Counted from the stretch's first letter, positions 27,027-37,533 are shown. The stretch: DNA of 64,000 nucleotides from Cognataquiflexum nitidum (GCF_022538055.1 NZ_JAKZAM010000016.1:48178-112177); one strand, 5' to 3'. Program-made: numbers and translations. Notes: generated from the letters alone by a model not told the origin.

Positions 27027-27356
27027 TTACCACCTCATGATGAAAATATCTGAACCTTCCTTCACTAGGGCAATTACCAACCAAACTAGGAAGATCAAAG
27101 GGACAATAATTGAGTAGAAAAGCGGTTTTGCTTCTTCACCGAGGTGCATAAACTCCATCATGATATATTTTGCCTTCCATATTGTGAGGGCAATAAATAT
27201 AAAATAAAGCAAAAACCCTCTTGGAAGCGTAAATGCAAACACGAATTCAACAAGGGTCAATAAAAGCAATATCCCTGCTGTTTTCCATATTTTTTTAATC
27301 TTAGCCTCATCGCGCGGCATTACTTCAAGCGCTGATTTATTTTGTTGCGTAGCCAT
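27027..27356 (-). CDS. Cytochrome c oxidase subunit IV family protein
   Basis: This 109-residue protein has three membrane helices (KTAGILLLLTLVEFVFAF; LLYFIFIALTIWKAKYIMMEFMHL; FYSIIVPLIFLVWLVIALV). The motif AKYIMMEFMHLGEE is typical of the prokaryotic COX4 family, a non-catalytic stabilising subunit of aa3 oxidase. It is the last gene of the array before the terminator. Confidence 0.88.
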   Translation of the reverse strand: MATQQNKSALEVMPRDEAKIKKIWKTAGILLLLTLVEFVFAFTLPRGFLLYFIFIALTIWKAKYIMMEFMHLGEEAKPLFYSIIVPLIFLVWLVIALVKEGSDIFIMRW

Positions 27357-27374
27357 ATCGTGAATATTTAAAAT

Positions 27375-28151
27375 TTAAATCAGATAGAATAAGGTAAACA
27401 CAAATACCCAAACGAGGTCTACAAAGTGCCAGTACAAACCGATTTTTTCGACCATTTCATAGTGCCCCCTTTCTTCATAAATCCCCACAGCGGCTTGATA
27501 AAAAGCCAAAAACAACAGCAAAACACCCAATGTTACGTGGAATCCATGGAAGCCTGTAATGAAGAAAAATAACTGTGCAAAGTTTGCCGGTCCATATTCA
27601 TTTACAGAGAGATTAGCTCCGAATACTATTTCACTCACAGTTTGTCCCATATTATTGACATAAGTGATAAGAGAACCACTCGGGGTCCCATGGATAAAGT
27701 GCGACCATTCCCAAGCTTGACAACTTAGGAAAGTTATACCTCCCAAAAGGGTCCAAAGCAACCATTTGACAACATCCTTTTTGTCATTTCTATGTCCGGC
27801 TTCCACTGCCAAAACCATTGTAACGGAACTAAGGATCAAAATGAAGGTCATCAAACCTACGAATGCTAGGGGAATGTGAACTCCATGTACAAATGGAATC
27901 GCATCAAATACAAGTTCGGGTACCGGCCAATATTCATTAGATCCCACAAAAGTATCTACAGGCCCCCCATAAGAAGGGAAACTGACCCGTAGAGAAATGT
28001 ATGTAATCAAAAGGGCGGCAAATGTAAAAATATCAGAAAGCAGGAAAAACCACATCATAAGTTTTCCATAACTGGCTTTTAGAGGCTCATTTCCACCTCC
28101 CCAGACTCCTCTTTTGGGACTTACCCCAATTGCAGTTGCAGTCGTTGACAT
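27375..28151 (-). CDS. Cytochrome c oxidase subunit III (long form)
   Basis: This 258-residue protein has about seven helices. It contains KLMMWFFLLSDIFTFAALLITY, SCQAWEWSHFI and the C-terminal FHGFHVTLGVLLL ... YWHFVDLVWVFVFTLFYLI, with conserved His/Glu residues typical of COX3. Subunit III supports proton-uptake stability of the catalytic subunit. A second, shorter subunit III gene lies 19 bases upstream. Paired subunit III genes also occur in other Bacteroidota aa3 arrays. Confidence 0.9.
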   Translation of the reverse strand: MSTTATAIGVSPKRGVWGGGNEPLKASYGKLMMWFFLLSDIFTFAALLITYISLRVSFPSYGGPVDTFVGSNEYWPVPELVFDAIPFVHGVHIPLAFVGLMTFILILSSVTMVLAVEAGHRNDKKDVVKWLLWTLLGGITFLSCQAWEWSHFIHGTPSGSLITYVNNMGQTVSEIVFGANLSVNEYGPANFAQLFFFITGFHGFHVTLGVLLLFLAFYQAAVGIYEERGHYEMVEKIGLYWHFVDLVWVFVFTLFYLI

Positions 28152-28170
28152 ATATTTTATTTTTTACTTT

Positions 28171-28752
28171 TTAATGATTCAATAACAAAAACATAAACAA
28201 ATATAACCAAAGACCCCCAAGGAAATGCCAATAAGTGACACACATTTCCATGGTATCGAGATTTTTGGAATGTACCTGATACCTAAAGGTCGAAATTAAT
28301 ACAATAATTAGAAATATCACACCACTGATTAAGTGTAATGCATGTAATCCTGTGAAAACATAGAGAAATGAGCCAGCAGGGTTACCTACAAAAAACACAT
28401 CCTGATCCACCAAAGCCACCCAACTGTACCATTGGCCAATTAAAAAAGCCGATCCAAGAACAGAAGTAATTATCATTCCCGTTCTAAGTGATGCCAGATC
28501 ATCTTTCTTTGCTGATGCATATGCCCAATGCAATGTAATACTGCTCAATACTATGATTCCAGAAGTATACCAGAAAATACTGGGAAGGTCATATTCTAAC
28601 CAATTACCTTCTGACTGTCTGACAATATATGCACTAGTAAGGGAAGCAAAAATCATCACAACCGTCACTATGAAAAGCCATAGAGCAAACTTCTTGGGAT
28701 GCATAGCAATTGGTTGCTCTGCATTTTCAACGTATGCGAATTTTTCTTCCAT
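28171..28752 (-). CDS. Cytochrome c oxidase subunit III (short form)
   Basis: This 193-residue protein has five helices and the COX3 signatures SAYIVRQ, FTGLHALHLISGVIFL and MCVTYWHFLGGLWLYLFMFLLL. The short form matches a CtaE/CyoC-like subunit lacking the first two helices. It lies between ctaB (3-base gap) and the long subunit III gene. Whether both are in one enzyme or alternate is unknown. Confidence 0.88.
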   Translation of the reverse strand: MEEKFAYVENAEQPIAMHPKKFALWLFIVTVVMIFASLTSAYIVRQSEGNWLEYDLPSIFWYTSGIIVLSSITLHWAYASAKKDDLASLRTGMIITSVLGSAFLIGQWYSWVALVDQDVFFVGNPAGSFLYVFTGLHALHLISGVIFLIIVLISTFRYQVHSKNLDTMEMCVTYWHFLGGLWLYLFMFLLLNH

Positions 28753-28755
28753 GGA

Positions 28756-29658
28756 TTAAACCTTATCTAGTAAGTATGCTATTTGCACTAACGGCAAATA
28801 AAGAAACGATCCAAACATTATTTTGAGTGCAGATTTTCTGGAACAATCTTTCATCAAAGAGAAAGTTTGAGCCAAAAACAAAACTCCACAGATAGTAGCA
28901 ACAATTCCAGAATTGATCCCTGTCAAACCAAAATATGTTGGCAAAAGACCTAAAGGCAACAAAAACAGGGTGTAAATCATTATTTGAATTGCAGTGTTCA
29001 GGTCTTTTTGACCTCCGCTTGGCAGAAGTTTAAAACCTGCTTTCTTGTAATCCTCATCACTTACCCAAGCAATAGCCCAGAAATGAGGAAACTGCCATAT
29101 AAACTGTATCCCGAAAATGATAAGCGCTTCATGGGAAATAGTTGCAGTGGCTGCAGTCCAACCCAACAATGGAGGCATAGCTCCTGGTATAGCACCTACA
29201 AAAACTGCAATCGGACCAACTTTTTTTAGAGGAGTGTAGACGAATACATACAGAAACATACTCACAACTCCGAGTATTGTTGTCAATGGATTTGTAAAAA
29301 CCCATAGTATTAAAATTCCAATTATTGCAATAATTGAAGTAAACCAATAAGCTTCTTTAAGAGAAATAAGATTCAATGGAAGCGGACGATTTTCCGTTCT
29401 TTTCATCAATTTGTCAATATCTCTTTCCCATATTTCATTTGCCGCTCCGGAAGCACCACTGATTAGGAAACCACCAATCATAAGTGCAAAGAATTTACTC
29501 CATGAAAAGACAACACCGGAATCTCCAAGAATAAACCCAAAGACTGCCGAGAAGGTAACAAGCGCAGACAACCTGAATTTAATCAAATCTTTATAAGCCC
29601 CAATTCTTAAAATAAGGAAATCGGATAAAGAATTTTCAGAAATATTTATAGTACTCAT
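28756..29658 (-). CDS. ctaB: Protoheme IX farnesyltransferase (heme O synthase)
   Basis: This 300-residue UbiA-family prenyltransferase has about nine helices and converts heme B to heme O, the first step to heme A. The Asp-rich prenyl-diphosphate site is NEIWERDIDKLMKRTENRPLP-like (about 75-95; D-x3-D with RT-x-x-RP). The second loop has SDEDYKKAGFKLLP. Its ATG overlaps the ctaA stop as ATGA, so the two heme A enzymes are translationally coupled. The symbol cyoE is also used for this family. Confidence 0.93.
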   Translation of the reverse strand: MSTINISENSLSDFLILRIGAYKDLIKFRLSALVTFSAVFGFILGDSGVVFSWSKFFALMIGGFLISGASGAANEIWERDIDKLMKRTENRPLPLNLISLKEAYWFTSIIAIIGILILWVFTNPLTTILGVVSMFLYVFVYTPLKKVGPIAVFVGAIPGAMPPLLGWTAATATISHEALIIFGIQFIWQFPHFWAIAWVSDEDYKKAGFKLLPSGGQKDLNTAIQIMIYTLFLLPLGLLPTYFGLTGINSGIVATICGVLFLAQTFSLMKDCSRKSALKIMFGSFLYLPLVQIAYLLDKV

Positions 29659-30737
29659 AAACTCTGGTTTTCTATTTTTAATTTTCTTTGAGAGTCAAGT
29701 TGCAGTAAAATAACAAATTGAATCCCAATTATCATTGTTCCTAATAATAGATGCACAGGCTGTAAAAAAGCCGGAACCCCAAAATAGGCCATTCCTACAC
29801 CTGTCAGTATCTCAAGGAAAATCACAAGGATAAGACCTTGGGACCACTTAAAGATGCTTACATGCCGCAATGTGTTTTTATATACTTGGTAAAAGAACAA
29901 AAGGTGTACTGCTAATAAGAGGATCGAATATGACCTATGAACAATAAACACCAATCCAAGATGATCTATCCATTCTCCCCTTAAAAGATTGCCAAATTCG
30001 AATGCTACAACATCCATCTCCTCTCTGACCTGAGTACCAAATACAATTTGAACCAACATCAATAAAAAACCAATCACCAAAATCCCAAAGAGTGTATTTG
30101 GTTTTTCAGTAGTTGATTTTGAAGGATAGATTAATTTATAAGATTGGAAATGAACGTAAAGCAGAACACAAACAATCACCAAAGCCAATATCATGTGCAA
30201 TGTAATCATCCAAGGCAATAAATTTGTAGATACCACAATAGATCCAATCCAAGCCTGAAACAAAACTAAAAACAGATTTAAAACAGACAATATGGTGATT
30301 CTCTTACTTAAGGGCCAAAGAAATAATGACCTGAAAACAGTTAAAAGGACAAATAACCCAATAATTGCTCCAATCAGCCTATTCACATATTCGATCCAGG
30401 TTTTGACAGCATTAAATTCCTGTTCCACCAAAATCGATTTGTCATTTTTTATTTGATCTGCTTTTTGTTTGAACCCTAATTTCTCAAGTTGGGCGACAAA
30501 TTTATTGTTTTTTTCTACTCTTTGAGCAGAGTAGATTTCCTGATAATTACCTGGGAGCTGGTCCACACTAGTAGGTGGAATCCAGCTCCCAAAGCATTTT
30601 GGCCAATCAGGACAACCCATACCCGATCCGGTACTTCTGACTATCCCACCGACTAATATCAGGAAATAAACAGCTATCACAGTGACCAAACTGATCCTGC
30701 GAAAGCTGTAAATTTGATTAAGATTCTTTTGATTCAT
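29655..30737 (-). CDS. ctaA: Heme A synthase (COX15/CtaA)
   Basis: This 360-residue membrane protein has eight predicted helices and oxidises heme O to heme A. The family signature GSGMGCPDWPKCFGSW lies after helix 1 (about 36-51), with the Cys pair in an exposed loop. Heme-ligand His residues fall in WIEYVNRLIGA (Glu/Asn helix), LHMILALV, VHRSYSILLL and PVHLLLGTM. It overlaps the 3' end of the oxidase subunit I gene by 20 bases. A periplasmic insert (about residues 55-105) resembles the COX15 type 2 layout. Confidence 0.93.
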   Translation of the reverse strand: MNQKNLNQIYSFRRISLVTVIAVYFLILVGGIVRSTGSGMGCPDWPKCFGSWIPPTSVDQLPGNYQEIYSAQRVEKNNKFVAQLEKLGFKQKADQIKNDKSILVEQEFNAVKTWIEYVNRLIGAIIGLFVLLTVFRSLFLWPLSKRITILSVLNLFLVLFQAWIGSIVVSTNLLPWMITLHMILALVIVCVLLYVHFQSYKLIYPSKSTTEKPNTLFGILVIGFLLMLVQIVFGTQVREEMDVVAFEFGNLLRGEWIDHLGLVFIVHRSYSILLLAVHLLFFYQVYKNTLRHVSIFKWSQGLILVIFLEILTGVGMAYFGVPAFLQPVHLLLGTMIIGIQFVILLQLDSQRKLKIENQSL

Positions 30738-32610
30738 TAGCTACAAGAACTTCCTCTTCGTCTGCAATAATCGCCTTTTCCAGTTTCACCAATTCCTGTT
30801 CATGAGGAAGGTTAGATTCAGGAGTCGCAGACAACGGCACAGTTTGAGGAATAAAATCCTCAGACGCACCGGGCTTTGAGTAGTCATATGGCCATCTGTA
30901 TACCGTAGGTATTTCACCAGGCCAGTTGCCATGCTGTGGATGTAAAGGAGTAGTCCATTCGAGGGTATTGGATCTCCATGGATTAAGAGAGGCAACTCTA
31001 CCTCTATACATTGAATAGAAGAAATTGAACAAGAAGATCAACTGAGCACCGAATGTAATGATGGCAGCAACTGACACAAACATATTCAAGTCCGTATACA
31101 TGTTTGAGAATTCAAAATTTGTCCAGCTGTAATATCTCCTAGGAAAACCAGCAATACCAATATAGTGCATTGGGAAGAACACCATGTAAACCCCAATAAA
31201 TGTTAACCAGAAGTGTATATATCCCAATCTTGGGTCCATCATCCTACCAAACATTTTAGGGAACCAATGGTAAACACCCGCCATCAACCCAAAGAAGGAA
31301 GCAGAACCCATTACCAAATGGAAGTGAGCTACTACAAAATATGTATCATGCAGCTGAATATCAATAGCCGAATTACCAAGGAAAATACCAGTCAATCCAC
31401 CAGAAATAAAGAAAGATACTAGACCTATCGAAAACAACATCCCGGGAGTAAAAATCAAGTTCCCTCTCCATAATGTAGTAAGGTAGTTAAATACTTTTAC
31501 CGCTGACGGAATCGCAATAATTAGGGTAAGAAACATGAAAATCGAACCTAGGAAAGGATTCATCCCCGACACAAACATGTGGTGCGCCCAAACTATAAAC
31601 GACAAGATGGTAATTCCAAGCATGGAAATAATCATCGCTTTGTAACCAAAGATTGGCTTTCTAGAATTTACAGAAATGATTTCCGAGGTTATACCTAGTG
31701 CAGGCAACAATACGATGTAGACCTCAGGGTGACCAAGAAACCAAAATAAATGCTGGTACAGAACAGGACTACCACCCGTATTTGGCAAAGCCTCACCACC
31801 AATATAAATATCAGAGAGATAGAAACTTGTTCCAAAACTTCTATCAAAAACCAACAACAATGCTGCTGAAAATAAAACAGGGAATGAAAGCAAGCCGATA
31901 ACAGCTGTTAGGAAGAAAGCCCAAATAGTCAAAGGAAGCCTAGAAAAAGACATTCCTTTAGTTCTCAAGTTGATTACCGTAGTAATGTAATTGATACCTC
32001 CCAACAAGGAAGACGCAATAAAAAAGGTCATTGCAACCAACCACAAAGTCATTCCAAGGCCGGATCCCGGCATGGCCTGTTCGAGAGCAGATAATGGAGG
32101 GTAGACAACCCATCCACCTGAAGCAGGTCCTGTCTCAATGAACAAAGAAATAAACATAATCACGCCTGATAAGAAGAAAAACCAGTATGATAGCATGTTC
32201 ATAAAACCTGAGGCCATATCTCTTGCTCCAATTTGCAAAGGAATCAGGAAATTGGAGAAGGTACCACTTAGACCCGCTGTCAGTACAAAGAAAACCATGA
32301 TGGTTCCATGCATAGTGACTAAAGCAAGATAGAAGTTAGGGTCAAGTTTTCCTGCGTCATCAATCCATCCTCCAAGTATTGGCTTTAACCAATATAATTC
32401 CATATCAGGAAAACCAAGTTGTAATCTGAATATAATAGAAAGTAAGCCACCGATAATTGCCCAGAATATACCCGTCACCAAGAATTGCTTCCCGATCATC
32501 TTGTGATCGGTGGTGAAAATATACTTGGTTATAAAATTATCGTGGTGCTCGTGATCATCGTGATGATCATGTGCACTAGCACTGTGAGTAGCTGTATGAG
32601 CTGTTGCCAT
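30718..32610 (-). CDS. ctaD: Cytochrome c oxidase subunit I (aa3 type)
   Basis: This 630-residue catalytic subunit holds heme a, heme a3 and CuB. It has GHPEVYIVLLPA (Glu of the D channel, CuB His and the cross-linked Tyr, type A1), IGARDMA (D-channel entrance Asp), the CuB His pair in WAHHMFVSGMN and AHFHLVMGSA (heme a and a3 ligands). The N-terminus is His-rich (about residues 3-25), unusual but seen in Bacteroidota oxidases. It pumps protons and reduces O2. It lies between subunit II (16-base gap) and ctaA (overlap). Confidence 0.95.
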   Translation of the reverse strand: MATAHTATHSASAHDHHDDHEHHDNFITKYIFTTDHKMIGKQFLVTGIFWAIIGGLLSIIFRLQLGFPDMELYWLKPILGGWIDDAGKLDPNFYLALVTMHGTIMVFFVLTAGLSGTFSNFLIPLQIGARDMASGFMNMLSYWFFFLSGVIMFISLFIETGPASGGWVVYPPLSALEQAMPGSGLGMTLWLVAMTFFIASSLLGGINYITTVINLRTKGMSFSRLPLTIWAFFLTAVIGLLSFPVLFSAALLLVFDRSFGTSFYLSDIYIGGEALPNTGGSPVLYQHLFWFLGHPEVYIVLLPALGITSEIISVNSRKPIFGYKAMIISMLGITILSFIVWAHHMFVSGMNPFLGSIFMFLTLIIAIPSAVKVFNYLTTLWRGNLIFTPGMLFSIGLVSFFISGGLTGIFLGNSAIDIQLHDTYFVVAHFHLVMGSASFFGLMAGVYHWFPKMFGRMMDPRLGYIHFWLTFIGVYMVFFPMHYIGIAGFPRRYYSWTNFEFSNMYTDLNMFVSVAAIITFGAQLIFLFNFFYSMYRGRVASLNPWRSNTLEWTTPLHPQHGNWPGEIPTVYRWPYDYSKPGASEDFIPQTVPLSATPESNLPHEQELVKLEKAIIADEEEVLVANESKES

Positions 32611-32626
32611 AATTATGATAATTAAA

Positions 32627-33661
32627 TTACTTATGTTCGCTGATTGTAATTTCAGCCAATTCTTTCAATTCAGGGGATAAATTTTCAACCAGAGCAGGGT
32701 TGTTGACAATGTATGGTTTTTGTTCCGCCAGCCATTTTCGGTACTCTGCCGGTTCCACCACATTAATTACTCTTCTCATAGAAAAGTGACCTTTGCCGCA
32801 AACCTCTGTGCATGCAATTTCATATTCGAATTCGGGATCGTTCAATTCAGCCCTCATTTCTTCTGTGGTCTTTGTAGCTACAAACCAGAATTTGGTTGGC
32901 ATCCCAGGTACTGCGTCCATTTTCAATCTCATGTGTGGAGCAAAAACCGAATGAAGAACATCTCTTGCTCTTATTTTAAATAAGACAGGTTCACCTTTTG
33001 GAATTACAACTACAGGTGAATTAAAGTCGTCATGGGCATTTTTATCAGAGAAATCAACTCCAGAAACATTAGAAGCATTGGTCAGCCTGTAATCATTGGC
33101 TCCAAGTACATTATCCATACCAGGATACCTTACTTCCCATGCAAACTGATATCCCAACAATTCCACCACATGTGCGTTTTCAGGAGCAGGTTTTGTAATG
33201 TCCGACCATGCTTTCCATCCACCAATAACCAACAATGCCAAAACTATAGCCGGAACTACGGTCCAAATAACTTCAAGTTTATTGTTATCCGGGTAGAAGG
33301 ACGCTTTTCTGTCCTCTTTGTATTGGTATTTGTATGGGAACCAGAAAAGTAGGATGTGGGTAATGATAAATATCACTCCTGTAACGGCCATAGTTATCCA
33401 AAACAACTGATCAGTTACAGCACCATGTTCAGATGCTAAAGGAAGGTTGTAATTATCAAATTCCTTTATTGAATACCAAAACATCAATCCTCCTGTTCCT
33501 ACAAGGAATAAAACAAACATCATTGCGTTCACCTTATTACTTCCCGAAGCAACTTTTTTGTCACTGCCCTTTACTACTGAGACAAGGGTCTGTATTCTAT
33601 ATACCATCCAGATAATGGATATAAGCAATAAAATACCAACTGCGATTAGAAATCCGTACAT
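32627..33661 (-). CDS. ctaC: Cytochrome c oxidase subunit II (CuA, no fused cytochrome c)
   Basis: This 344-residue protein has an extra N-terminal helix plus the two usual helices and a cupredoxin domain (about 150-320). The CuA site is complete: His in LHSVFAPHM and CTEVCGKGHFSM with both Cys, Glu, His and Met. No CxxCH is present, so electrons must come from a separate cytochrome c domain, likely in ActA or ActE. It follows actF by 21 bases. Confidence 0.94.
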   Translation of the reverse strand: MYGFLIAVGILLLISIIWMVYRIQTLVSVVKGSDKKVASGSNKVNAMMFVLFLVGTGGLMFWYSIKEFDNYNLPLASEHGAVTDQLFWITMAVTGVIFIITHILLFWFPYKYQYKEDRKASFYPDNNKLEVIWTVVPAIVLALLVIGGWKAWSDITKPAPENAHVVELLGYQFAWEVRYPGMDNVLGANDYRLTNASNVSGVDFSDKNAHDDFNSPVVVIPKGEPVLFKIRARDVLHSVFAPHMRLKMDAVPGMPTKFWFVATKTTEEMRAELNDPEFEYEIACTEVCGKGHFSMRRVINVVEPAEYRKWLAEQKPYIVNNPALVENLSPELKELAEITISEHK

Positions 33662-33682
33662 AATTGTAAACTTTTCGGATAA

Positions 33683-34975
33683 TTAAATATGATGATGATA
33701 ACTTTCTTCCAACATTGGATGATTTTTAGCAATAAGATTTTGTTTAGATAGATTGTTTAAAACAACATATGTAACCAAAGAACCAAATATTAAAAGCATC
33801 CCAACTTCCATCAAGCCAAAGCCTCCATTGTGACCAAGAGTTCCAGGCTGTACCATCAAGAAGAAGTCAAACCAGTGACCTACGATAATCAGAGAACAAA
33901 TTACTTTCAGGAATATACCGTGCCTTTTTGCATCCCTTGTCATAAGAACAAGGAAGGGAAGGAAGAAGTTTAGTGCTAGATTTACAAAAATGAACGGGCT
34001 ATACACATCACTTTGAAGTCTCTCTACGAAGTAAACTGATTCCTCAGGTATATTAGCGTAATAGATCAATAAGAATTGCGAAAACCAGATATAAGTCCAG
34101 AAAATAGAAAATGCAAAAACAAACTTTCCAAGATCATGAATATGGTTTGCATTAACCATTTCAAGGTAACCTCTTTCCTTTAAGAATACTGTTACCAGAG
34201 TCATCGCGGACAAACCCGCTACAAACCATGATGCAAAAACATACCATCCAAACATGGTAGAAAACCAGTGTGTATCTATGGACATCACCCAGTCCCAAGC
34301 TGAGATTGAAGAAGAAACCGCAAAGAAAACAAGGAACAAAGCAGACCACTTTCTGATTTTAAACCAAGATTGATTTCCAGGGTTGAGATCTTCCTGATAG
34401 GATAAGTTTTTCAATTTGTTGAAAAACAAAACCCAAGCCCCAAAGAAAACAACCATTCTTATGATAAAGAAAGCCGGGAACGTCCCTTTCTCGAGTGGCC
34501 AAAAGAAAAAGGCTCCTTTGCCATCTATAATTTTATCATAATCGGGACTATTCACATCAAACAGTGTTTTGTGTGTCCAATGGAAAATATCATGACCTAC
34601 AATGAAATAACTCACAATCATGATAACACCTGCAATTGGCAACCAATATCCAAAAGAGAGGAAAATCCTCAACAATGGTGCAGACCATCCTGCTTGTGCA
34701 GCATATTGGATCGCAAAAAAGAAAACTCCAATTACAGCAATACCTGTGAAATAGACATTATTGATCCAAAGATTTGCATATAGTCTTTTGTACCAATGAA
34801 AAGCATGAGCACCTTCAGCATGGGCTTCATCATGGCCTCCACCTAAGGCTGCCATCAAAATACCTGCAGTAAGGATAACTGCACCAATGATCAAAACTGT
34901 AAATATTGATTTTTTAAGCCCTGCTGAAAAATCAAATTTCTGATCCAAATTATAATTTGTAGTACTGTGACCCAT
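33683..34975 (-). CDS. actF: Alternative complex III subunit ActF (quinone-binding membrane subunit)
   Basis: This 430-residue NrfD-like integral membrane protein has about ten helices, paralogous to ActC. Conserved parts include FHWYKRLYANLWINNVYF, the charged segment HDIFHWTHKTLFD and WDWVMSIDTHWFSTMFGWYVF. In studied ACIII complexes ActC and ActF form the membrane domain and possible proton paths. It lies between actE and oxidase subunit II, so the ACIII and aa3 genes run on without a break. Confidence 0.92.
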   Translation of the reverse strand: MGHSTTNYNLDQKFDFSAGLKKSIFTVLIIGAVILTAGILMAALGGGHDEAHAEGAHAFHWYKRLYANLWINNVYFTGIAVIGVFFFAIQYAAQAGWSAPLLRIFLSFGYWLPIAGVIMIVSYFIVGHDIFHWTHKTLFDVNSPDYDKIIDGKGAFFFWPLEKGTFPAFFIIRMVVFFGAWVLFFNKLKNLSYQEDLNPGNQSWFKIRKWSALFLVFFAVSSSISAWDWVMSIDTHWFSTMFGWYVFASWFVAGLSAMTLVTVFLKERGYLEMVNANHIHDLGKFVFAFSIFWTYIWFSQFLLIYYANIPEESVYFVERLQSDVYSPFIFVNLALNFFLPFLVLMTRDAKRHGIFLKVICSLIIVGHWFDFFLMVQPGTLGHNGGFGLMEVGMLLIFGSLVTYVVLNNLSKQNLIAKNHPMLEESYHHHI

Positions 34976-34977
34976 GA

Positions 34978-35604
34978 TTATTGCTTCTGAATTTCTTGTT
35001 TAACATAGTGAACAATTTTCCAAATCCTTTCTTGTGGAATCTGAGAACCATGTGCCCCCATTCTACCTTTTCCTTTCATGACCACATGGAAAATGTGACC
35101 TTCAGGAAGATTAATATATGCACCACCCTTTAGATTGGCTACACCGCCGATTACCTCACCCGCTTTACCGTCTCCTTCACCACCTTGTCCATGACAGGCA
35201 GAACAATATTGTGTGTACAAAACCTTTCCTTCAGCCAATACTTGAGGTGTCAAAGCAACAGGGTTTTGATTCAATGCTGCGGCTTCCAATTCGAACTGCT
35301 TCAACCTGTACGGTAAAGAGCCATCTTTGGATCTTGGAACTGTGTTGGCTACAGGCTCTCGCATGTTCATGCGGTTGGGGTTGTTAATATTACTATTGAA
35401 AAACTCCCCTTTTCCGTCTTCTCTTGTAGACAGCCATGCTCCTTCTTCTTCATTCACAATTTGTGAAAGAGGTTCGTATGCAATGGAGTTATACATTTGC
35501 GGCGCATATTCATAACCGGGATTCTCGCCGGAGGCACCACAAGAAGTCATGCCAAAGGCTACCCCAAGAAATGCAAACGTGTATATAGAATGTGTGATTT
35601 TCAT
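34978..35604 (-). CDS. actE: Alternative complex III monoheme cytochrome c lipoprotein ActE
   Basis: This 208-residue protein has a lipoprotein signal (GMTSC, acylated Cys about 22), a linker and a class I cytochrome c domain. The heme site is YCSACHGQGGEGDG and a distal Met lies in VMKGKGRMGAHG. Within ACIII it is a candidate for passing electrons from the ActA/ActB hemes and clusters to the aa3 oxidase. Its stop is 2 bases from the actF start. Confidence 0.92.
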   Translation of the reverse strand: MKITHSIYTFAFLGVAFGMTSCGASGENPGYEYAPQMYNSIAYEPLSQIVNEEEGAWLSTREDGKGEFFNSNINNPNRMNMREPVANTVPRSKDGSLPYRLKQFELEAAALNQNPVALTPQVLAEGKVLYTQYCSACHGQGGEGDGKAGEVIGGVANLKGGAYINLPEGHIFHVVMKGKGRMGAHGSQIPQERIWKIVHYVKQEIQKQ

Positions 35605-35616
35605 ATATCTATTTAC

Positions 35617-36147
35617 CTATTCAAAACTTTTAAAATTTACCTCTGAAGCTCCTGAACTTTTCAAAACGTCAGATAATTTTCCTTCGCCTAGTGAAGAATT
35701 CACTGCAAGGTCAATTGCCATTACATGCTTGTCATCAGTAATTCTGACATCAAAAATCCTAGGTTGACCCCATGGTTTTAGATTGCTTGCTATCATAAAT
35801 ACGCCAACCATTCCAAATGCAGCCAATAATACCGTGAGTTCGAATGTGACCGGAATAAAATCAGGAAAAGCAGCATGGTCTTTACCACCGATAATCATTG
35901 GCCAATCTATCTTCATCATATAAAACTGCATGGTCAACGCAAGCGTGGTCCCAAGCATTCCAAACAAGAAAGCTGCGATTGGAAGTTTGCTTCTTTTATA
36001 TCCAAGCACATCATCTATTCCGTGAACAGGAAACGGTGAATACACCTCATGGATTTTGACACCGTTACCCCTTACTTTAGATATTGCATCCAATAAAACA
36101 TCCTCATCGTCATATACGCCTAGGATGAAATTTTTATCTCTTTCCAT
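35617..36147 (-). CDS. actD: Alternative complex III subunit ActD (DUF3341)
   Basis: This 176-residue protein has a cytoplasmic N-terminal domain (FILGVYDDEDVLLDAI), the conserved turn SPFPVHGIDDVLG, two membrane helices (about 55-80 and 95-120) and a soluble C-terminal domain. This is the DUF3341/ActD layout. It is a structural, non-redox subunit of ACIII. Gaps to neighbours are 3 and 12 bases. Confidence 0.92.
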   Translation of the reverse strand: MERDKNFILGVYDDEDVLLDAISKVRGNGVKIHEVYSPFPVHGIDDVLGYKRSKLPIAAFLFGMLGTTLALTMQFYMMKIDWPMIIGGKDHAAFPDFIPVTFELTVLLAAFGMVGVFMIASNLKPWGQPRIFDVRITDDKHVMAIDLAVNSSLGEGKLSDVLKSSGASEVNFKSFE

Positions 36148-36150
36148 GCT

Positions 36151-37515
36151 TTATTTAGTTACTTTTTCTGATGAAGATTTCACAATAGATTTCACTTCGG
36201 CCATGTTGATTACAGGGAAAAACTTTGCAAACAAGAAGAACAAAGTGAAGAATAATCCGAAGGTGAACAGATAAACCCCAACATCTGAGATAGTTGGATA
36301 GAACATCGCCCAAGAGGACGGAAGATAATCTCTATGCAAAGAGGTCACAATGATCACAAATCTTTCAAACCACATTCCAATATTTACTACAAGGGATAAT
36401 AAGAAAGTGGCAACAATGGATGTCCTAATTTTCTTGAACCAGAATAGTTGTGGAGAAATCACGTTACATGTCATCATTGACCAATATGCCCACCAATAGG
36501 GACCAAACATCCTGTTCATAAAGGCATATTGTTCAGCAGCAACTCCCGAATACCAGGCAATGAAGAATTCCGTAATGTAAGCAATTCCGACAATTGATCC
36601 TGTAATGATGATAACGATGTTCATCAATTCGATGTGGCCGATAGTAATATAATCTTCCAAATGGAACACTTTCCTTGTCACAATCATCAATGTCAACACC
36701 ATTGCAAATCCGGAGAAAATCGCCCCTGCCACAAAGTATGGAGGGAAAATAGTCGTATGCCATCCCGGAATCACCGAGGTAGCAAAGTCAAAGGATACAA
36801 TAGTATGAACTGAAAGTACAAGAGGAGTAGCTAAACCAGCCAAAATCAAAGCTACTGATTCGTATCTACTCCAAGTTTTGGCTGCACCATCCCATCCAAA
36901 TGACAGGGCACCATATATACTTTTTCTAATGCCTGAAGCCCTATCTCTGATTGTGGCAAAGTCAGGTATCAAGCCTATGTACCAAAACACCAAGGATACC
37001 GAGAAATAGGTTGAAATCGCAAACACGTCCCAAAGGAGGGGTGAGTTGAAGTTAACCCAAAGAGAACCAAATGTATTTGGAAGCGGCAAGGCCCAGTAAG
37101 CCCCTAACCAAGGTCTGCCCATGTGAATAATAGGGAACATGGCTGCACAGATTACCGCAAAAATAGTCATCGCTTCAGCGGCTCTATTAATGGCCATTCT
37201 CCACTTTTGTCTGAACAATAAAAGTACTGCAGAGATCAATGTACCTGCGTGACCAATACCAACCCACCACACAAAATTGGTGATATCCCAAGCCCAGCCT
37301 ACAGTTTTATTGAGTCCCCACATACCGATACCTTCCCAAAGAGTTGCTACCAATGCAATGGATCCTATCAACAACACCCCGACTGAAAATAAAAAGGCCA
37401 AAAGCCATCCCATACTGGGTCTAGCTTCCACTTGCCTTGATATATCATGAGTGACGTCTTTCAGAGTTTTACCGCCTGTAATCAGAGGCTGGCGTACGGA
37501 TGAAGTAACATGCAT
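36151..37515 (-). CDS. actC: Alternative complex III quinol-binding subunit ActC (NrfD/PsrC family)
   Basis: This 454-residue protein has ten predicted helices. It has [39 protein letters not shown] and the later segment [15 protein letters not shown], all typical of ActC. In ACIII it oxidises menaquinol near the periplasmic side and passes electrons to ActB. It is directly downstream of actB (18-base gap). Confidence 0.94.
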   Translation of the reverse strand: MHVTSSVRQPLITGGKTLKDVTHDISRQVEARPSMGWLLAFLFSVGVLLIGSIALVATLWEGIGMWGLNKTVGWAWDITNFVWWVGIGHAGTLISAVLLLFRQKWRMAINRAAEAMTIFAVICAAMFPIIHMGRPWLGAYWALPLPNTFGSLWVNFNSPLLWDVFAISTYFSVSLVFWYIGLIPDFATIRDRASGIRKSIYGALSFGWDGAAKTWSRYESVALILAGLATPLVLSVHTIVSFDFATSVIPGWHTTIFPPYFVAGAIFSGFAMVLTLMIVTRKVFHLEDYITIGHIELMNIVIIITGSIVGIAYITEFFIAWYSGVAAEQYAFMNRMFGPYWWAYWSMMTCNVISPQLFWFKKIRTSIVATFLLSLVVNIGMWFERFVIIVTSLHRDYLPSSWAMFYPTISDVGVYLFTFGLFFTLFFLFAKFFPVINMAEVKSIVKSSSEKVTK

Positions 37516-37533
37516 ATCTTATAAAATTATTTA